Shown here one piece after another: positions 53,668 through 61,647 of a stretch of DNA of 64,000 nucleotides (positions are counted from its first letter, which is position 1; every line of letters begins with the position of its first letter). Origin of the DNA: Sphingobium bisphenolivorans (GTDB lineage: Bacteria; Pseudomonadota; Alphaproteobacteria; Sphingomonadales; Sphingomonadaceae); the NCBI RefSeq assembly GCF_000412635.1, contig NZ_ASTG01000003.1, positions 248,001 through 312,000 on the forward strand, given 5' to 3'. Under the pieces are notes generated by a model. It had not been told where the DNA came from. It searched no databases and saw only the letters and a program-made list of their open reading frames with translations. A program made the translations under genes and the position numbers.

Positions 53668-54464
53668 TCGGCCGCCTCTGCGATGGGGGCGAAAGGCAGC
53701 ACTCCCTCGCCATGATCGTCGCCGCCGAGATAGGAAAGGAGCTTCTCACGCAGCCGCACCGACAGGCCGGACCGTTCCCCGCGCGGCGCAGTGATGCATT
53801 CCTGCGCGATGATGCGGCCCTTGTCGAGCACCAGCACCCGGTCGGCCAGCGCGATGGCTTCCTCGACATCATGGGTGACGATCAGCACGGCGGGCCGGTG
53901 CGCGCGCCAGAGCGAGAGCACCAGATCATGCATACGGTAGCGGGTGAGCGCATCCAGCGCGGCGAAGGGCTCGTCCAGCAGCAGCAATTGCGGTTCGCGC
54001 ACCAACGCCCGCGCCAGCGCCACGCGCTGCGCTTCTCCGCCAGACAATGTCAGCGGCCAGGCGTCGAGGCGATGGCCAAGCCCCACTTCCTTGAGCGCAG
54101 CCTCGCTGCGGTCACGTGCGCCTTCGCCTTTCAGGCCCAACGCGACATTCTTCCACACCGGCTTCCACGGCAGCAGCCGGGCGTCCTGAAACACGACGGC
54201 GCGCGATGCGGGGACTTCCACATCCTGTCCACGCACTTCATCGAGCCCGGCGAGCGTGCGGAGCAGCGTCGTCTTGCCCGATCCCGACCGGCCGAGCAGG
54301 GCGATAAACTCGCCCGGCGCGATGTCCAGGTCCAGGCCATCGATGATGGTATTGGCGCCGAAGCGGCGGACGAAATTGCGCAGCCTTACCACAGGTTCGG
54401 GATGCGGCAGGTGGACATGGGCAGCAGCGCTGCGCAAGACGGAAAATCCACGACGAGCGTCCAT
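53664..54464 (-). CDS. ssuB: ABC transporter ATP-binding protein (SsuB-like)
   Basis: A 266-residue ATPase. Walker A is LLGRSGSGKTTLL, the Q-loop is VVFQDARLLPW, the signature is LTLSGGEAQRVALARAL and Walker B is LLLLDEPFAALDA, with the switch His in IVTHDVEEA. The SsuB/TauB group is indicated by LLPWKPVWKNVALGL. A 30-residue C-terminal tail (LSYLGGDDHGEGVLPFAP) is family-like. It follows ssuC by two bases and overlaps the CDO gene by ATGA. Confidence 0.93.
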   Translation of the reverse strand: MDARRGFSVLRSAAAHVHLPHPEPVVRLRNFVRRFGANTIIDGLDLDIAPGEFIALLGRSGSGKTTLLRTLAGLDEVRGQDVEVPASRAVVFQDARLLPWKPVWKNVALGLKGEGARDRSEAALKEVGLGHRLDAWPLTLSGGEAQRVALARALVREPQLLLLDEPFAALDALTRYRMHDLVLSLWRAHRPAVLIVTHDVEEAIALADRVLVLDKGRIIAQECITAPRGERSGLSVRLREKLLSYLGGDDHGEGVLPFAPIAEAAE

Positions 54465-54466
54465 GC

Positions 54467-55285
54467 TTATTGCTCCACTATGCTGGGGCGCCAGATCAGG
54501 GCGCGGGCTTCGACGGCGCGGACCAGCCAGTCGGCGCCAAGGCCGAGAATGGCGTAGACCATGAGGCAGACCACGATGACGTCGGTCCGCATGAAATCGC
54601 GGGCATTGTTGATAAGATAGCCAAGACCGGCCGAGGCGTTGATCTGCTCGGCAACGACGAGGACGAGAATGGCGACCGAAAGGGAGTAGCGCAGCCCCAC
54701 CAGCAGCGAAGGCAGCGCCGAGGGCAGCACGACGTGCCAGATCTGCTCGGTGCGGCTGAGGCCGAAGCTCTTCGCCGCGTCCAGCAGCCGCAGGTCGACG
54801 CTGCGGATACCGCTGTAGAGGTTGAGATAGACCGGGAAAATGGAGGCGAAGGCGATCAGCGCGATCTTGGGTGTCTCGCCGATCCCGAACCAGACGATGA
54901 AGAGCGGCGTCAGCGCCAGCACGGGAATCGTGCGCTTGATCTGCATGATCGGGTCGACGGCCAACTCTCCGGCGCGCGAGAGCCCCGCAGTCAGGCCGAG
55001 GCCGACACCAAGGCCGATGCCCAGCAGCAGGCCTGCGGCGACACGGGCGAAGGACACCAGCAGATTGGACGGCAGCTCACCCGAAAGCAGCATGTCCACA
55101 AGCGTGCCGATGACGGCCGAGGGCGCCGCCAACGTGCGCTCGGGGATCAGCCCGGTCCGAGAGCCTAATTCCCACAGCAGCAGTAGCACGACCGGGGAAA
55201 GCCAGCGGCCGCCGAACCGCGCCAGGGAAAATCTCTGGGGCGGCGATGCTCCGGCTCCGCTTCGTCGCAATGCTGCAGCCGTCAT
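54467..55285 (-). CDS. ssuC: ABC transporter permease (SsuC-like)
   Basis: A 272-residue inner-membrane permease with about six hydrophobic segments. The EAA-loop is IRSVDLRLLDAAKSFGLSRT. The start SPVVLLLLWELGSRTGLIPE and AVIGTLVDMLLSGEL are typical of SsuC/TauC. It is the first gene of the organosulfur operon. GGAG lies eight bases before the ATG. The upstream 278 bases are shared with a divergent LysR gene and hold two inverted repeats. Confidence 0.93.
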   Translation of the reverse strand: MTAAALRRSGAGASPPQRFSLARFGGRWLSPVVLLLLWELGSRTGLIPERTLAAPSAVIGTLVDMLLSGELPSNLLVSFARVAAGLLLGIGLGVGLGLTAGLSRAGELAVDPIMQIKRTIPVLALTPLFIVWFGIGETPKIALIAFASIFPVYLNLYSGIRSVDLRLLDAAKSFGLSRTEQIWHVVLPSALPSLLVGLRYSLSVAILVLVVAEQINASAGLGYLINNARDFMRTDVIVVCLMVYAILGLGADWLVRAVEARALIWRPSIVEQ

Positions 55286-55363
55286 TCACTGGCTCCTCAA
55301 AATGGAGGAGCAAGCCCAACATGATTTCTCTACCAAATCAATTAAGTTCTACCCGGCCGATCG

Positions 55364-55378
55364 ATGAGCATTGCTCAT
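55364..55378. promoter_or_regulatory. Inverted repeats in the ssuC/LysR divergent promoter
   Basis: ATGAGCA-T-TGCTCAT (55364-55378) is a perfect repeat about 80 bases upstream of ssuC. A second, CCTCCG-C-CGGAGG, lies at 55389-55401. LysR regulators usually bind imperfect palindromes in such divergent regions. I take these as candidate operators, on position only. Confidence 0.4.
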
Positions 55379-55563
55379 ATCGACAGCTCCTCCGCCGGAG
55401 GGACCCGGATCCGCGGGGTTTTGAAGCGCCGGGTCGTTCGGGCGTAGTTTTATTTCGCGCGGCTAAATCTCTACTAATTTGATTGATATATAAGAGGCCC
55501 TGATAAGACCGTCCCCGGTTCCTGCGGCGGATCGGCACCATTGTCTTCACCCAAGGATTTCGC

Positions 55564-56400
55564 ATGCCGGTCAATCTGCCTACCAATTTGCTGCGCAGCT
55601 TCGTTGCGATCGTCGACACGGGCTCGATGCTGAATGCTTCGGAACAGGTGTTCGTCACCCAGTCCGCGCTCAGCCTTCAGATCAAGCGGCTAGAGGAGCT
55701 GGTGCAGCAGACGCTGTTCCTACGCGAGGGGCGGCGATTGAACCTGACTTCGGCGGGAGAGGTTCTGCTGGATTATGCTCGGCGCGTGCTGGCCCTGCAT
55801 GATGAGGCGATCTCTGCCGTCAGCGCCGGCCGCTTCGCCGGTCCGGCCCGCATCGGCATGGTGCAGGATTTCGCCGACAGCCTTTTGAGCGGGCTCCTGT
55901 CCCGTTTTGCCGAACTGCATCCCGAAGCGCAGATTTACGCCCGCGTTGCCGGAACGGCCGAATTGCAGACGCTGCTCGAACGGCGCGAACTCGACATCGT
56001 GCTGGGCTTTGCCGCGCCCAATGATTCGCATGCAGTGACGGTGGCGCCGATGAGCTGGTATGGAGACGCGGCGCTGGCGGAGCGGGAGGTGATCCCGCTT
56101 GCCGTGCTCGAAGAACCCTGTCGATTTCGCGAGGCAGCGATCCGCGAACTTGAAAATTCGGGGCTGCAATGGCGCATCGCGGTGGAAACGCCGAACCTCG
56201 CCACATTGAAGGCCGCGGTCGGCGCGGGCCTGGGCGTCACCTGCCGTACCCATCTGTTCCTGAGCGACAGCGAAGCGCTGGAGCATGAGCGGCTGCCGCA
56301 ACTGCCACGGGTCGCCGCGATCCTGCGATCGGGCGAGAAGCTGGACAAGGCCGCCCATCGGCTCGCCGAACTGGCGCGGGAAACGGTCCAGACGCTCTGA
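55564..56400 (+). CDS. LysR family transcriptional regulator of the organosulfur operon
   Basis: A 278-residue LysR protein. Helix-turn-helix about residues 20-60: LLRSFVAIVDTGSMLNASEQ, VTQSALSLQIKRLEELVQQT, FLREGRRLNLTSAGEVLLDY. The effector domain follows (ARIGMVQDFADSLLSGLLSR, LDIVLGFAA). It is divergent from ssuC and thus the natural candidate for activating that operon in response to a sulfur signal, as Cbl/CysB and SfnR-linked regulators do elsewhere. It is close in neighbourhood to both ssuA copies. Confidence 0.9.
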   Translation: MPVNLPTNLLRSFVAIVDTGSMLNASEQVFVTQSALSLQIKRLEELVQQTLFLREGRRLNLTSAGEVLLDYARRVLALHDEAISAVSAGRFAGPARIGMVQDFADSLLSGLLSRFAELHPEAQIYARVAGTAELQTLLERRELDIVLGFAAPNDSHAVTVAPMSWYGDAALAEREVIPLAVLEEPCRFREAAIRELENSGLQWRIAVETPNLATLKAAVGAGLGVTCRTHLFLSDSEALEHERLPQLPRVAAILRSGEKLDKAAHRLAELARETVQTL

Positions 56401-56612
56401 ACCGCCAAGGCAGGTCGACGATGTCGGGCGGCCTTTCGCCACGCATGAAACCGGTCAGGACTGGCATTCGCTATAACGAAGCGAGCCCTGCGGGCGTGAT
56501 GCCACCATGAAGTGCAGCCTGATGTCGCCCTTGCCCGTTATCGACAGCCGAAGGCTAAGTAGAGACATGTCTCACACGCATTGCTTCCCATCGATCGGGA
56601 TTGCTTGACCCA

Positions 56613-57605
56613 TCAGCGCGCGAAGAAACGAGGGTCGAATGCGTCCTGGACATCCTTGCCGGCGACGGCGATGACCTGCCCTCTGCCGATCGTCGCCACC
56701 ACTTGCCGGGCATCCTGGACCAGCGCGTCGCTGAACGGCACGCTGCGCGGATTGTTGCGCCGGGCATAGGATAGCGCAACCTGCTGCGGCAGCCCGGTCA
56801 CCTTCGCCAGCGCTTCGCCATAGTCGCGTTCATGCCTGTTCGCCCACTCATAGGCTCTTGCGAGCCTGCCCGAGAAATCCCTGAGCAGGTCCGCCTTCCG
56901 CTCGATCGCTTCGGGTGTTGCGACATGATAGCCGTAGCCAGTTACCAGCCCTGAGCCGTCCACCAACACGCGCGCCTTCCCCTGCAGCAGCGCCGCGTCC
57001 AGGAATGGCGCCCAAGTCGCCCATGCGTCGACCGAACCTGCGGAAAAGGCGCTCAGCGCGTCAGCCGGAGACAGATAGACCGGATGGATGTCACGCGCGG
57101 TCAAGCCCTGCTGCTCCAGCGCGCGCAGCAGCAGATAATGGCCGATCGATATCTTGCCGGTCGCGACCCTCCTGCCCTTCAGATCGGCGACCGTCCTGAT
57201 CGACGAATCCTTGGGAACGAGGATCGCGACGGAGGATCCCTGGGTCCCAAGCTGCGCGACCGAAATCACCTTGAGCGGTGATCCGCCCGCATAGGAAAAG
57301 AGGAACGGCGCGTCCCCCACCAGGCCGACATCGGTGGCGTTTGCCGTCAGCGCTTCCAGCAGATGCTGCGCCGCGGGGAATTCCGACCATTCGATGCGGT
57401 AGGGCAGGTCCTTCAGCACTCCTGACGCTTCGAGCAGGGAGCGCGTCGTCCCTTTCTGGTTGCCGACGCGCAGCACGGGGAGATCGTCCTTGCCGCCCGG
57501 CCTCGCGGCGAAGAAGGCCGCGACCAGCGCCAGCAAAAGCAGCGCCGCGGCGAGGATGATCCAGCGGCGCTTCGCCAGCCCGCCATGTGAAAGTTCAGCG
57601 CTCAT
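56613..57605 (-). CDS. ABC transporter sulfonate-binding protein (SsuA-like), second copy
   Basis: A 330-residue solute-binding protein. N-terminal membrane/signal segment WIILAAALLLLALVAAFFAA. It shares with the operon copy LRVGNQKGTTRSLLEASGVL, YRIEWSEFPAAQHLLEALTA, VGLVGDAPFLFSYAGGSPLK and DAWATWAPFLDAALLQG. The ATG at 57605 has GAGG ten bases upstream. Separated from the operon by the LysR gene and facing it, it may broaden the range of sulfonates bound. The permease and ATPase must come from the operon or elsewhere. Confidence 0.88.
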   Translation of the reverse strand: MSAELSHGGLAKRRWIILAAALLLLALVAAFFAARPGGKDDLPVLRVGNQKGTTRSLLEASGVLKDLPYRIEWSEFPAAQHLLEALTANATDVGLVGDAPFLFSYAGGSPLKVISVAQLGTQGSSVAILVPKDSSIRTVADLKGRRVATGKISIGHYLLLRALEQQGLTARDIHPVYLSPADALSAFSAGSVDAWATWAPFLDAALLQGKARVLVDGSGLVTGYGYHVATPEAIERKADLLRDFSGRLARAYEWANRHERDYGEALAKVTGLPQQVALSYARRNNPRSVPFSDALVQDARQVVATIGRGQVIAVAGKDVQDAFDPRFFAR

Positions 57606-58003
57606 GTCTGTCTTGCCTCGTTCATGCGACCCGGCTCGCGCGCTCGAAGGCACGCCATCAAAAAGCCGGGTCTGGAAAGGCGGATTGGTAGCCCAGGGCG
57701 CCATCACGTCTGGCCAAGGGACAAGAAATTTCCAACCGTTTCAATTCAGAAATACTTGTAAGCGCTCGATTTCATCTGTGGACGGGACCGCCGCGGCCAT
57801 GATCGGAAGCGCGCCAATTGCGCACCGCGCAGCCTATCGAGAACCATGCGGGTCGGCTCCTGACGGTCCTTTAGCGCTGCCGGCCGCGATCAAGAGCATG
57901 GGCGTCGGCAGTTGGACTATGATCATGTTTGAGTGGCCGTAACCCCGGCCTTTGCCCAGGTGACGCAAAAGGAGCGGATGCTTCCGTCTAAGACGCTCAC
58001 GCT
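57606..58003. other. Gene-free stretch
   Basis: The 398 bases between the second ssuA start and the methyltransferase stop hold no convincing gene. AT-richer sequence at about 57725-57770 (AAGAAATTTCC, TTCAATTCAGAAATACTTG) is a plausible promoter for ssuA2. No repeat or terminator is clear. Confidence 0.5.
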
Positions 58004-58714
58004 TCAGGCGGCAGGACTGCCGCGCACGCGCTCAAGGCAGAGGCGAAAGGCGAAGCGCCGGACGATCCTGACCTGATCGGGCGCGATGCCCGCCTGCACC
58101 AGCAATTCCCTCCACTCCGCCGGGCGGAATGCGCGGGCGATCGATAGCTGGCCGTCCTCTCGCACGATCCGATGAACCCGCAGCAGCCGCGCCAGCAGCG
58201 GGAAGCCCTGATAGGCGAAGCGGTGCCGGTGCAGGTCGCAAACCAGCCATCCCATCCGTGCCTGCGCCTCCATATGCCGCAGGAAGGTCATCAGTTGAGC
58301 GTCGGTCATATGGTGCGTGACCTGGCTCGAGATGATGAAGTCGAAGCGCTCGGGCTGGTCCAGATAGTCACCTGCGCGGTAATCGATCTCCATGCCGGGC
58401 GGGGTCGCGCTTCGCGCGGCGGCCAGGCTTTTTTCATTGAGGTCGACCCCGACCAGTTCCGCATCGATCCCTTTCCGGACAGCCCAGCGGCCGATGGCCC
58501 GTAATATGTCGCCATCGCCAAAGCCCACATCCAGCAAGCGGAAACGACGCGCCTCCCCGACCGCGCGGTTCAGAAAGGCGATGGTGGGCCAGGCGGTGAA
58601 GGTCCAGCGGTTGACGCGCGCCAGGTCGTGAAGAACCTGCTCGTAAATCGCAGGGTCGAGGCCGGGCGCGTCCATCTGTTCTTCCTGCCGCGACCGCTCC
58701 GCCAGACTGACCAT
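58004..58714 (-). CDS. Class I SAM-dependent methyltransferase
   Basis: A 236-residue methyltransferase. SAM-binding: FRLLDVGFGDGDILRAIG, then VGVDLNEKSLAAAR and FDFIISSQVTHHMTD. The C-terminal region (WLVCDLHRHRFAYQGFPLLA) resembles methyltransferases found with quinone, phenolic or polyketide pathways. GGAGGAAAGG precedes the ATG at 58714. The substrate is unknown. It is divergent from the DUF2147 gene by 59 bases. Confidence 0.82.
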   Translation of the reverse strand: MVSLAERSRQEEQMDAPGLDPAIYEQVLHDLARVNRWTFTAWPTIAFLNRAVGEARRFRLLDVGFGDGDILRAIGRWAVRKGIDAELVGVDLNEKSLAAARSATPPGMEIDYRAGDYLDQPERFDFIISSQVTHHMTDAQLMTFLRHMEAQARMGWLVCDLHRHRFAYQGFPLLARLLRVHRIVREDGQLSIARAFRPAEWRELLVQAGIAPDQVRIVRRFAFRLCLERVRGSPAA

Positions 58715-58773
58715 GGCCCTTTCCTCCCGAGAGGGCTATCCTATCACAAACAGAATGACGAAGGACCAATGAG

Positions 58774-59181
58774 ATGGGGTTTCTGGCTGCGTCCTTGCTC
58801 ATGCTCGCCAGCGGCGCCACTCCCGCACCGGACATTTCCGGCCTGTGGCTGACCGACGATCGCAAGGGGCTGGTGCGGATCGAGCCATGCGGCACCCGCA
58901 TGTGCGGCCGGATCGTCCGCATTCTCGACAAGCGTCCGAACGTTCCAGGCACGGACGTGAACAATCCCGACCCGGCGCTGCGCCAGCGGCCGCTTCTGGG
59001 TCTTGTCAGTCTGTGGGGCTTCACCCGCGCCGGCGCCGTGTGGAAGGATGGCCGGGCCTATGATCCGCAGACGGGAAAAAGCTATCGCTCGACGCTGCAG
59101 GTCAGTCCCGACGGGTCGCTGAAGGTGACGGGCTGCGTGCTCTTCATCTGCCAGTCGAGGCGCTGGACGCGGGCGGGCTAA
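58774..59181 (+). CDS. DUF2147 family exported protein
   Basis: A 135-residue protein. The short signal peptide is MGFLAASLLMLASGATPA. The DUF2147 domain shows ISGLWLTDDRKGLVRIEPCG, DVNNPDPALRQRPLLGLVSL, YDPQTGKSYRSTLQVSPDGS and the final RRWTR. AAGGA precedes the ATG by eight bases. DUF2147 proteins are small periplasmic beta-barrel-like proteins with a fatty-acid-binding-protein look and no proven role. Confidence 0.9.
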   Translation: MGFLAASLLMLASGATPAPDISGLWLTDDRKGLVRIEPCGTRMCGRIVRILDKRPNVPGTDVNNPDPALRQRPLLGLVSLWGFTRAGAVWKDGRAYDPQTGKSYRSTLQVSPDGSLKVTGCVLFICQSRRWTRAG

Positions 59182-59214
59182 AGCGTGATCGTCTTACACG
59201 AAAGCATCTTCCCC

Positions 59215-59296
59215 GTCACCCCGGGCTTGACCCGGGGTCCCGCTGCCCTCGCAACTTCAGAGGAAAAGCGGGACCCCGGATCAAGTCCGGGGTGAC
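59215..59296. repeat. Large imperfect inverted repeat (REP-like)
   Basis: Two 30-base arms, 59215-59244 and 59267-59296, are reverse complements with two mismatches and are separated by 22 bases. Each arm also contains its own small hairpin (CCCCGGG-CTTGA-CCCGGGG; CCCCGGA-TCAAG-TCCGGGG), so a branched fold is possible. The element fills the gap between the convergent DUF2147 and methyltransferase genes. GTCACCCCGG-type repeats are dispersed in sphingomonad genomes. It could also act as a terminator. Confidence 0.85.
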
Positions 59297-59298
59297 GG

Positions 59299-60156
59299 TC
59301 ACTCAGACCTGATCAACCGCGACTGCGCCTTCCACTGAAAAATGCCGTAGCGCATCGCCCCGGTGCGGAGGGCGATGATCAGCCGCGGCAGGCTGAGCAT
59401 GAAGGCGCGGTTCGTTGTGCTGGGGCTGAAGGCGAGCCGCCTGATCTCGCCATCGGTCAGAAGGCGCTTCAGCAAGCGGCCGAGGCAGATCTGCCAGGTC
59501 CGCACCACCTGCCGGCTGATATCCTGATAGCCGATCAGCTCGAAGCCGGCGAGCGCCGCCATCTCTGCATAATCAGCGCGGCTGCCCATGCTGGGGAGCC
59601 GCCCTTCGTGGCATATCGGCAGCAGCAGATGCCGCACCTGCCATGGCGTCGCCGTCTCGCCTTCCAGCCAGGCGCAGACGACCAGCCGGCCGCCCGGCCG
59701 CAGGACACGCCGCGCCTCGGCGAAGAAGCGGTCCTTGTCGGTCATATGCTCGGAACTTTCGATGGCATAGGCGCGGTCGAAGGCTGCGCTTTCCAGCCCA
59801 TTGTCGAGCCAATCGCGCAGCAGGCAGGTGAAGCCGGGCGCTCGCCCCGCTGCCAGACGGTGCTGCGCCGCCGACACGGTGAGTCCGGTGATGCTGATAT
59901 CGTAGCGCTTCAGCAGATCGGCGGCGGTGGCGCCATAGCCGCAGCCGATGTCGCACACCCGCTGGTCCGGTTCGAGCGCGAGTGCCTGCTCCACCAGGCG
60001 GACGAGGGCGGCCGCCGCGTCCGCCGCCGTTTCATGGCCATGCTGCCAATAGCCGTGATGGACATGCTCGCCCCATATCCGCCGATAGGCCGGGTCCAGC
60101 TCGTCATAATGGCTCGCGACGGCAGCCAGGGTCGAGGGGCGCTCCGGCACGATCAT
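59299..60156 (-). CDS. SAM-dependent methyltransferase (sarcosine/tocopherol MT-like)
   Basis: A 285-residue methyltransferase. SAM-binding: RVCDIGCGYGATAADLLKRY, ITGLTVSAAQHRLA. The region AYAIESSEHMTDKDRFFAEA, then RRVLRPGGRLVVCAW, matches gamma-tocopherol and sarcosine methyltransferases and cyclopropane-synthase relatives. EHVHHGYWQHG at the N-terminus fits that group. The start is ATG at 60156. The substrate is unknown. It is divergent from nhaA by 136 bases. Confidence 0.85.
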   Translation of the reverse strand: MIVPERPSTLAAVASHYDELDPAYRRIWGEHVHHGYWQHGHETAADAAAALVRLVEQALALEPDQRVCDIGCGYGATAADLLKRYDISITGLTVSAAQHRLAAGRAPGFTCLLRDWLDNGLESAAFDRAYAIESSEHMTDKDRFFAEARRVLRPGGRLVVCAWLEGETATPWQVRHLLLPICHEGRLPSMGSRADYAEMAALAGFELIGYQDISRQVVRTWQICLGRLLKRLLTDGEIRRLAFSPSTTNRAFMLSLPRLIIALRTGAMRYGIFQWKAQSRLIRSE

Positions 60157-60292
60157 GCCTTACTATTTGCCTATCGGGGCCACGACACAAGGGGAAAGCG
60201 TCGCCGCGAAGGGCCGGCAGCGGCTTGCCACGGGATATTGTTTTCAAGACTTTCGGGTGGCCCACAGCGGTCGGGACGGTTAGGAACGCCGC

Positions 60293-61507
60293 ATGCGCCC
60301 TCCCCTGATCGCCCGCCCCTTTTCGATGATGCGCGCCTTTTTGGCGACCGAAGCGGCAGGCGGGATCATATTGATGGCCGCTGCCGCCGCAGGCATGCTG
60401 GTCGCCAATTCGGCGCTGGCGGGCAGCTATTTCCATGCGCTGCATGTCGAGGCCGGTGGTCTCAGCATCCTCCACTGGATCAACGATGGGCTGATGGCGC
60501 TGTTCTTCCTGATCGTGGGACTGGAGATCAAGCGGGAGGTGCTGGACGGGCAGCTATCCCGCTGGTCCGACCGGCTGCTGCCAGGGGTCGCGGCGGGTGC
60601 GGGCGTGATCCTTCCCGCGCTTATCTATATCGCGGTCAATCGGGGCGATGCCACGGGCCTGCGCGGCTGGGCGATCCCGGCGGCGACCGACATCGCCTTC
60701 GCGCTGGGCGTCCTCGCCCTGCTGGGACGACGCATTCCGGGCTCGCTCAAGATTTTCCTGACGGCCGTGGCAATCATCGACGACCTGATCGCGGTGCTCA
60801 TCATCGCGCTATTCTACAGCACGCAGCTGAACATGCTGCCGCTCGTCCTCGCCGGGGGCGGGCTGCTGTGCCTGGCGCTGTGCAACCGCGCGGGGGTGAG
60901 CAGCCTCTGGCCCTATTTGCTGATCGGCGGCGGCGTGTGGTTCTGCGTCCTGCAGTCGGGCATTCATGCCACGCTGGCCGGCGTTGCGGTTGCCCTGACC
61001 GTGCCGCTGAGGAAGACACCGGGTGCGCCCGACGATGCGCATTCGCCCCTGTACCGGCTCGAACATGGCCTGCATCCGTGGATCGCCTACGCCATTGTGC
61101 CGCTGTTCGGCTTTGCCAATGCGGGCGTTTCGCTGAGCGGCTTTACCCTGCCCGATCTCGCCGCTCCGGTTCCGCTCGGCATCGCGCTGGGCCTTTTCGC
61201 GGGCAAGCAACTGGGGATATTCAGCACCATCTGGCTGCTGTCCCGCCTTGGCTGGGCAGAGCGGCCGGCACATTCGAGCTGGCCGCAAGTCTATGGCGTC
61301 GCGCTGCTGTGCGGCATCGGCTTCACCATGAGCCTCTTCATCAGCGGCCTCGCCTTTGCCGCCCACCCGCATGAGGGCGATGCGGCAAAGCTTGGCATCC
61401 TGCTCGGCTCCCTTGTCTCGGCGGTCGCGGGCTTCATCGTGCTGCGGGTCGTTCCGGGAGCCAATAACCGCAATGATGCAGATGAGGGTGCCTACGCCTC
61501 CGCGTGA
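60293..61507 (+). CDS. nhaA: Na+/H+ antiporter NhaA
   Basis: A 404-residue, 12-helix inner-membrane antiporter that expels Na+ (or Li+) in exchange for H+. The essential Asp pair D163-D164 lies in IIDDLIAV and D133 in ATDIAFALG, at the same residue numbers as in E. coli NhaA. The pH-sensor-side helices include [20 protein letters not shown]. The C-terminus is [20 protein letters not shown] lies eight bases before the ATG. Confidence 0.95.
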   Translation: MRPPLIARPFSMMRAFLATEAAGGIILMAAAAAGMLVANSALAGSYFHALHVEAGGLSILHWINDGLMALFFLIVGLEIKREVLDGQLSRWSDRLLPGVAAGAGVILPALIYIAVNRGDATGLRGWAIPAATDIAFALGVLALLGRRIPGSLKIFLTAVAIIDDLIAVLIIALFYSTQLNMLPLVLAGGGLLCLALCNRAGVSSLWPYLLIGGGVWFCVLQSGIHATLAGVAVALTVPLRKTPGAPDDAHSPLYRLEHGLHPWIAYAIVPLFGFANAGVSLSGFTLPDLAAPVPLGIALGLFAGKQLGIFSTIWLLSRLGWAERPAHSSWPQVYGVALLCGIGFTMSLFISGLAFAAHPHEGDAAKLGILLGSLVSAVAGFIVLRVVPGANNRNDADEGAYASA

Positions 61508-61647
61508 ACCGATGTTGGCAACAAAATAGACATCGAGATTTCGCAAGACGGACATCAAAGCTTCGTAAGGACGAAACAATAGCCCCCTAGTCGGCGCCCT
61601 TGAGCCCACCCCCGCGAGGCGGGTCGCATCCATATAGGGGACCTATC

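Noticed and set aside
59608-61374. 588-codon plus-strand frame across the methyltransferase and nhaA
   Set aside because: It overlaps two clearly identified genes in other frames and has no recognisable domain; high GC keeps it open.
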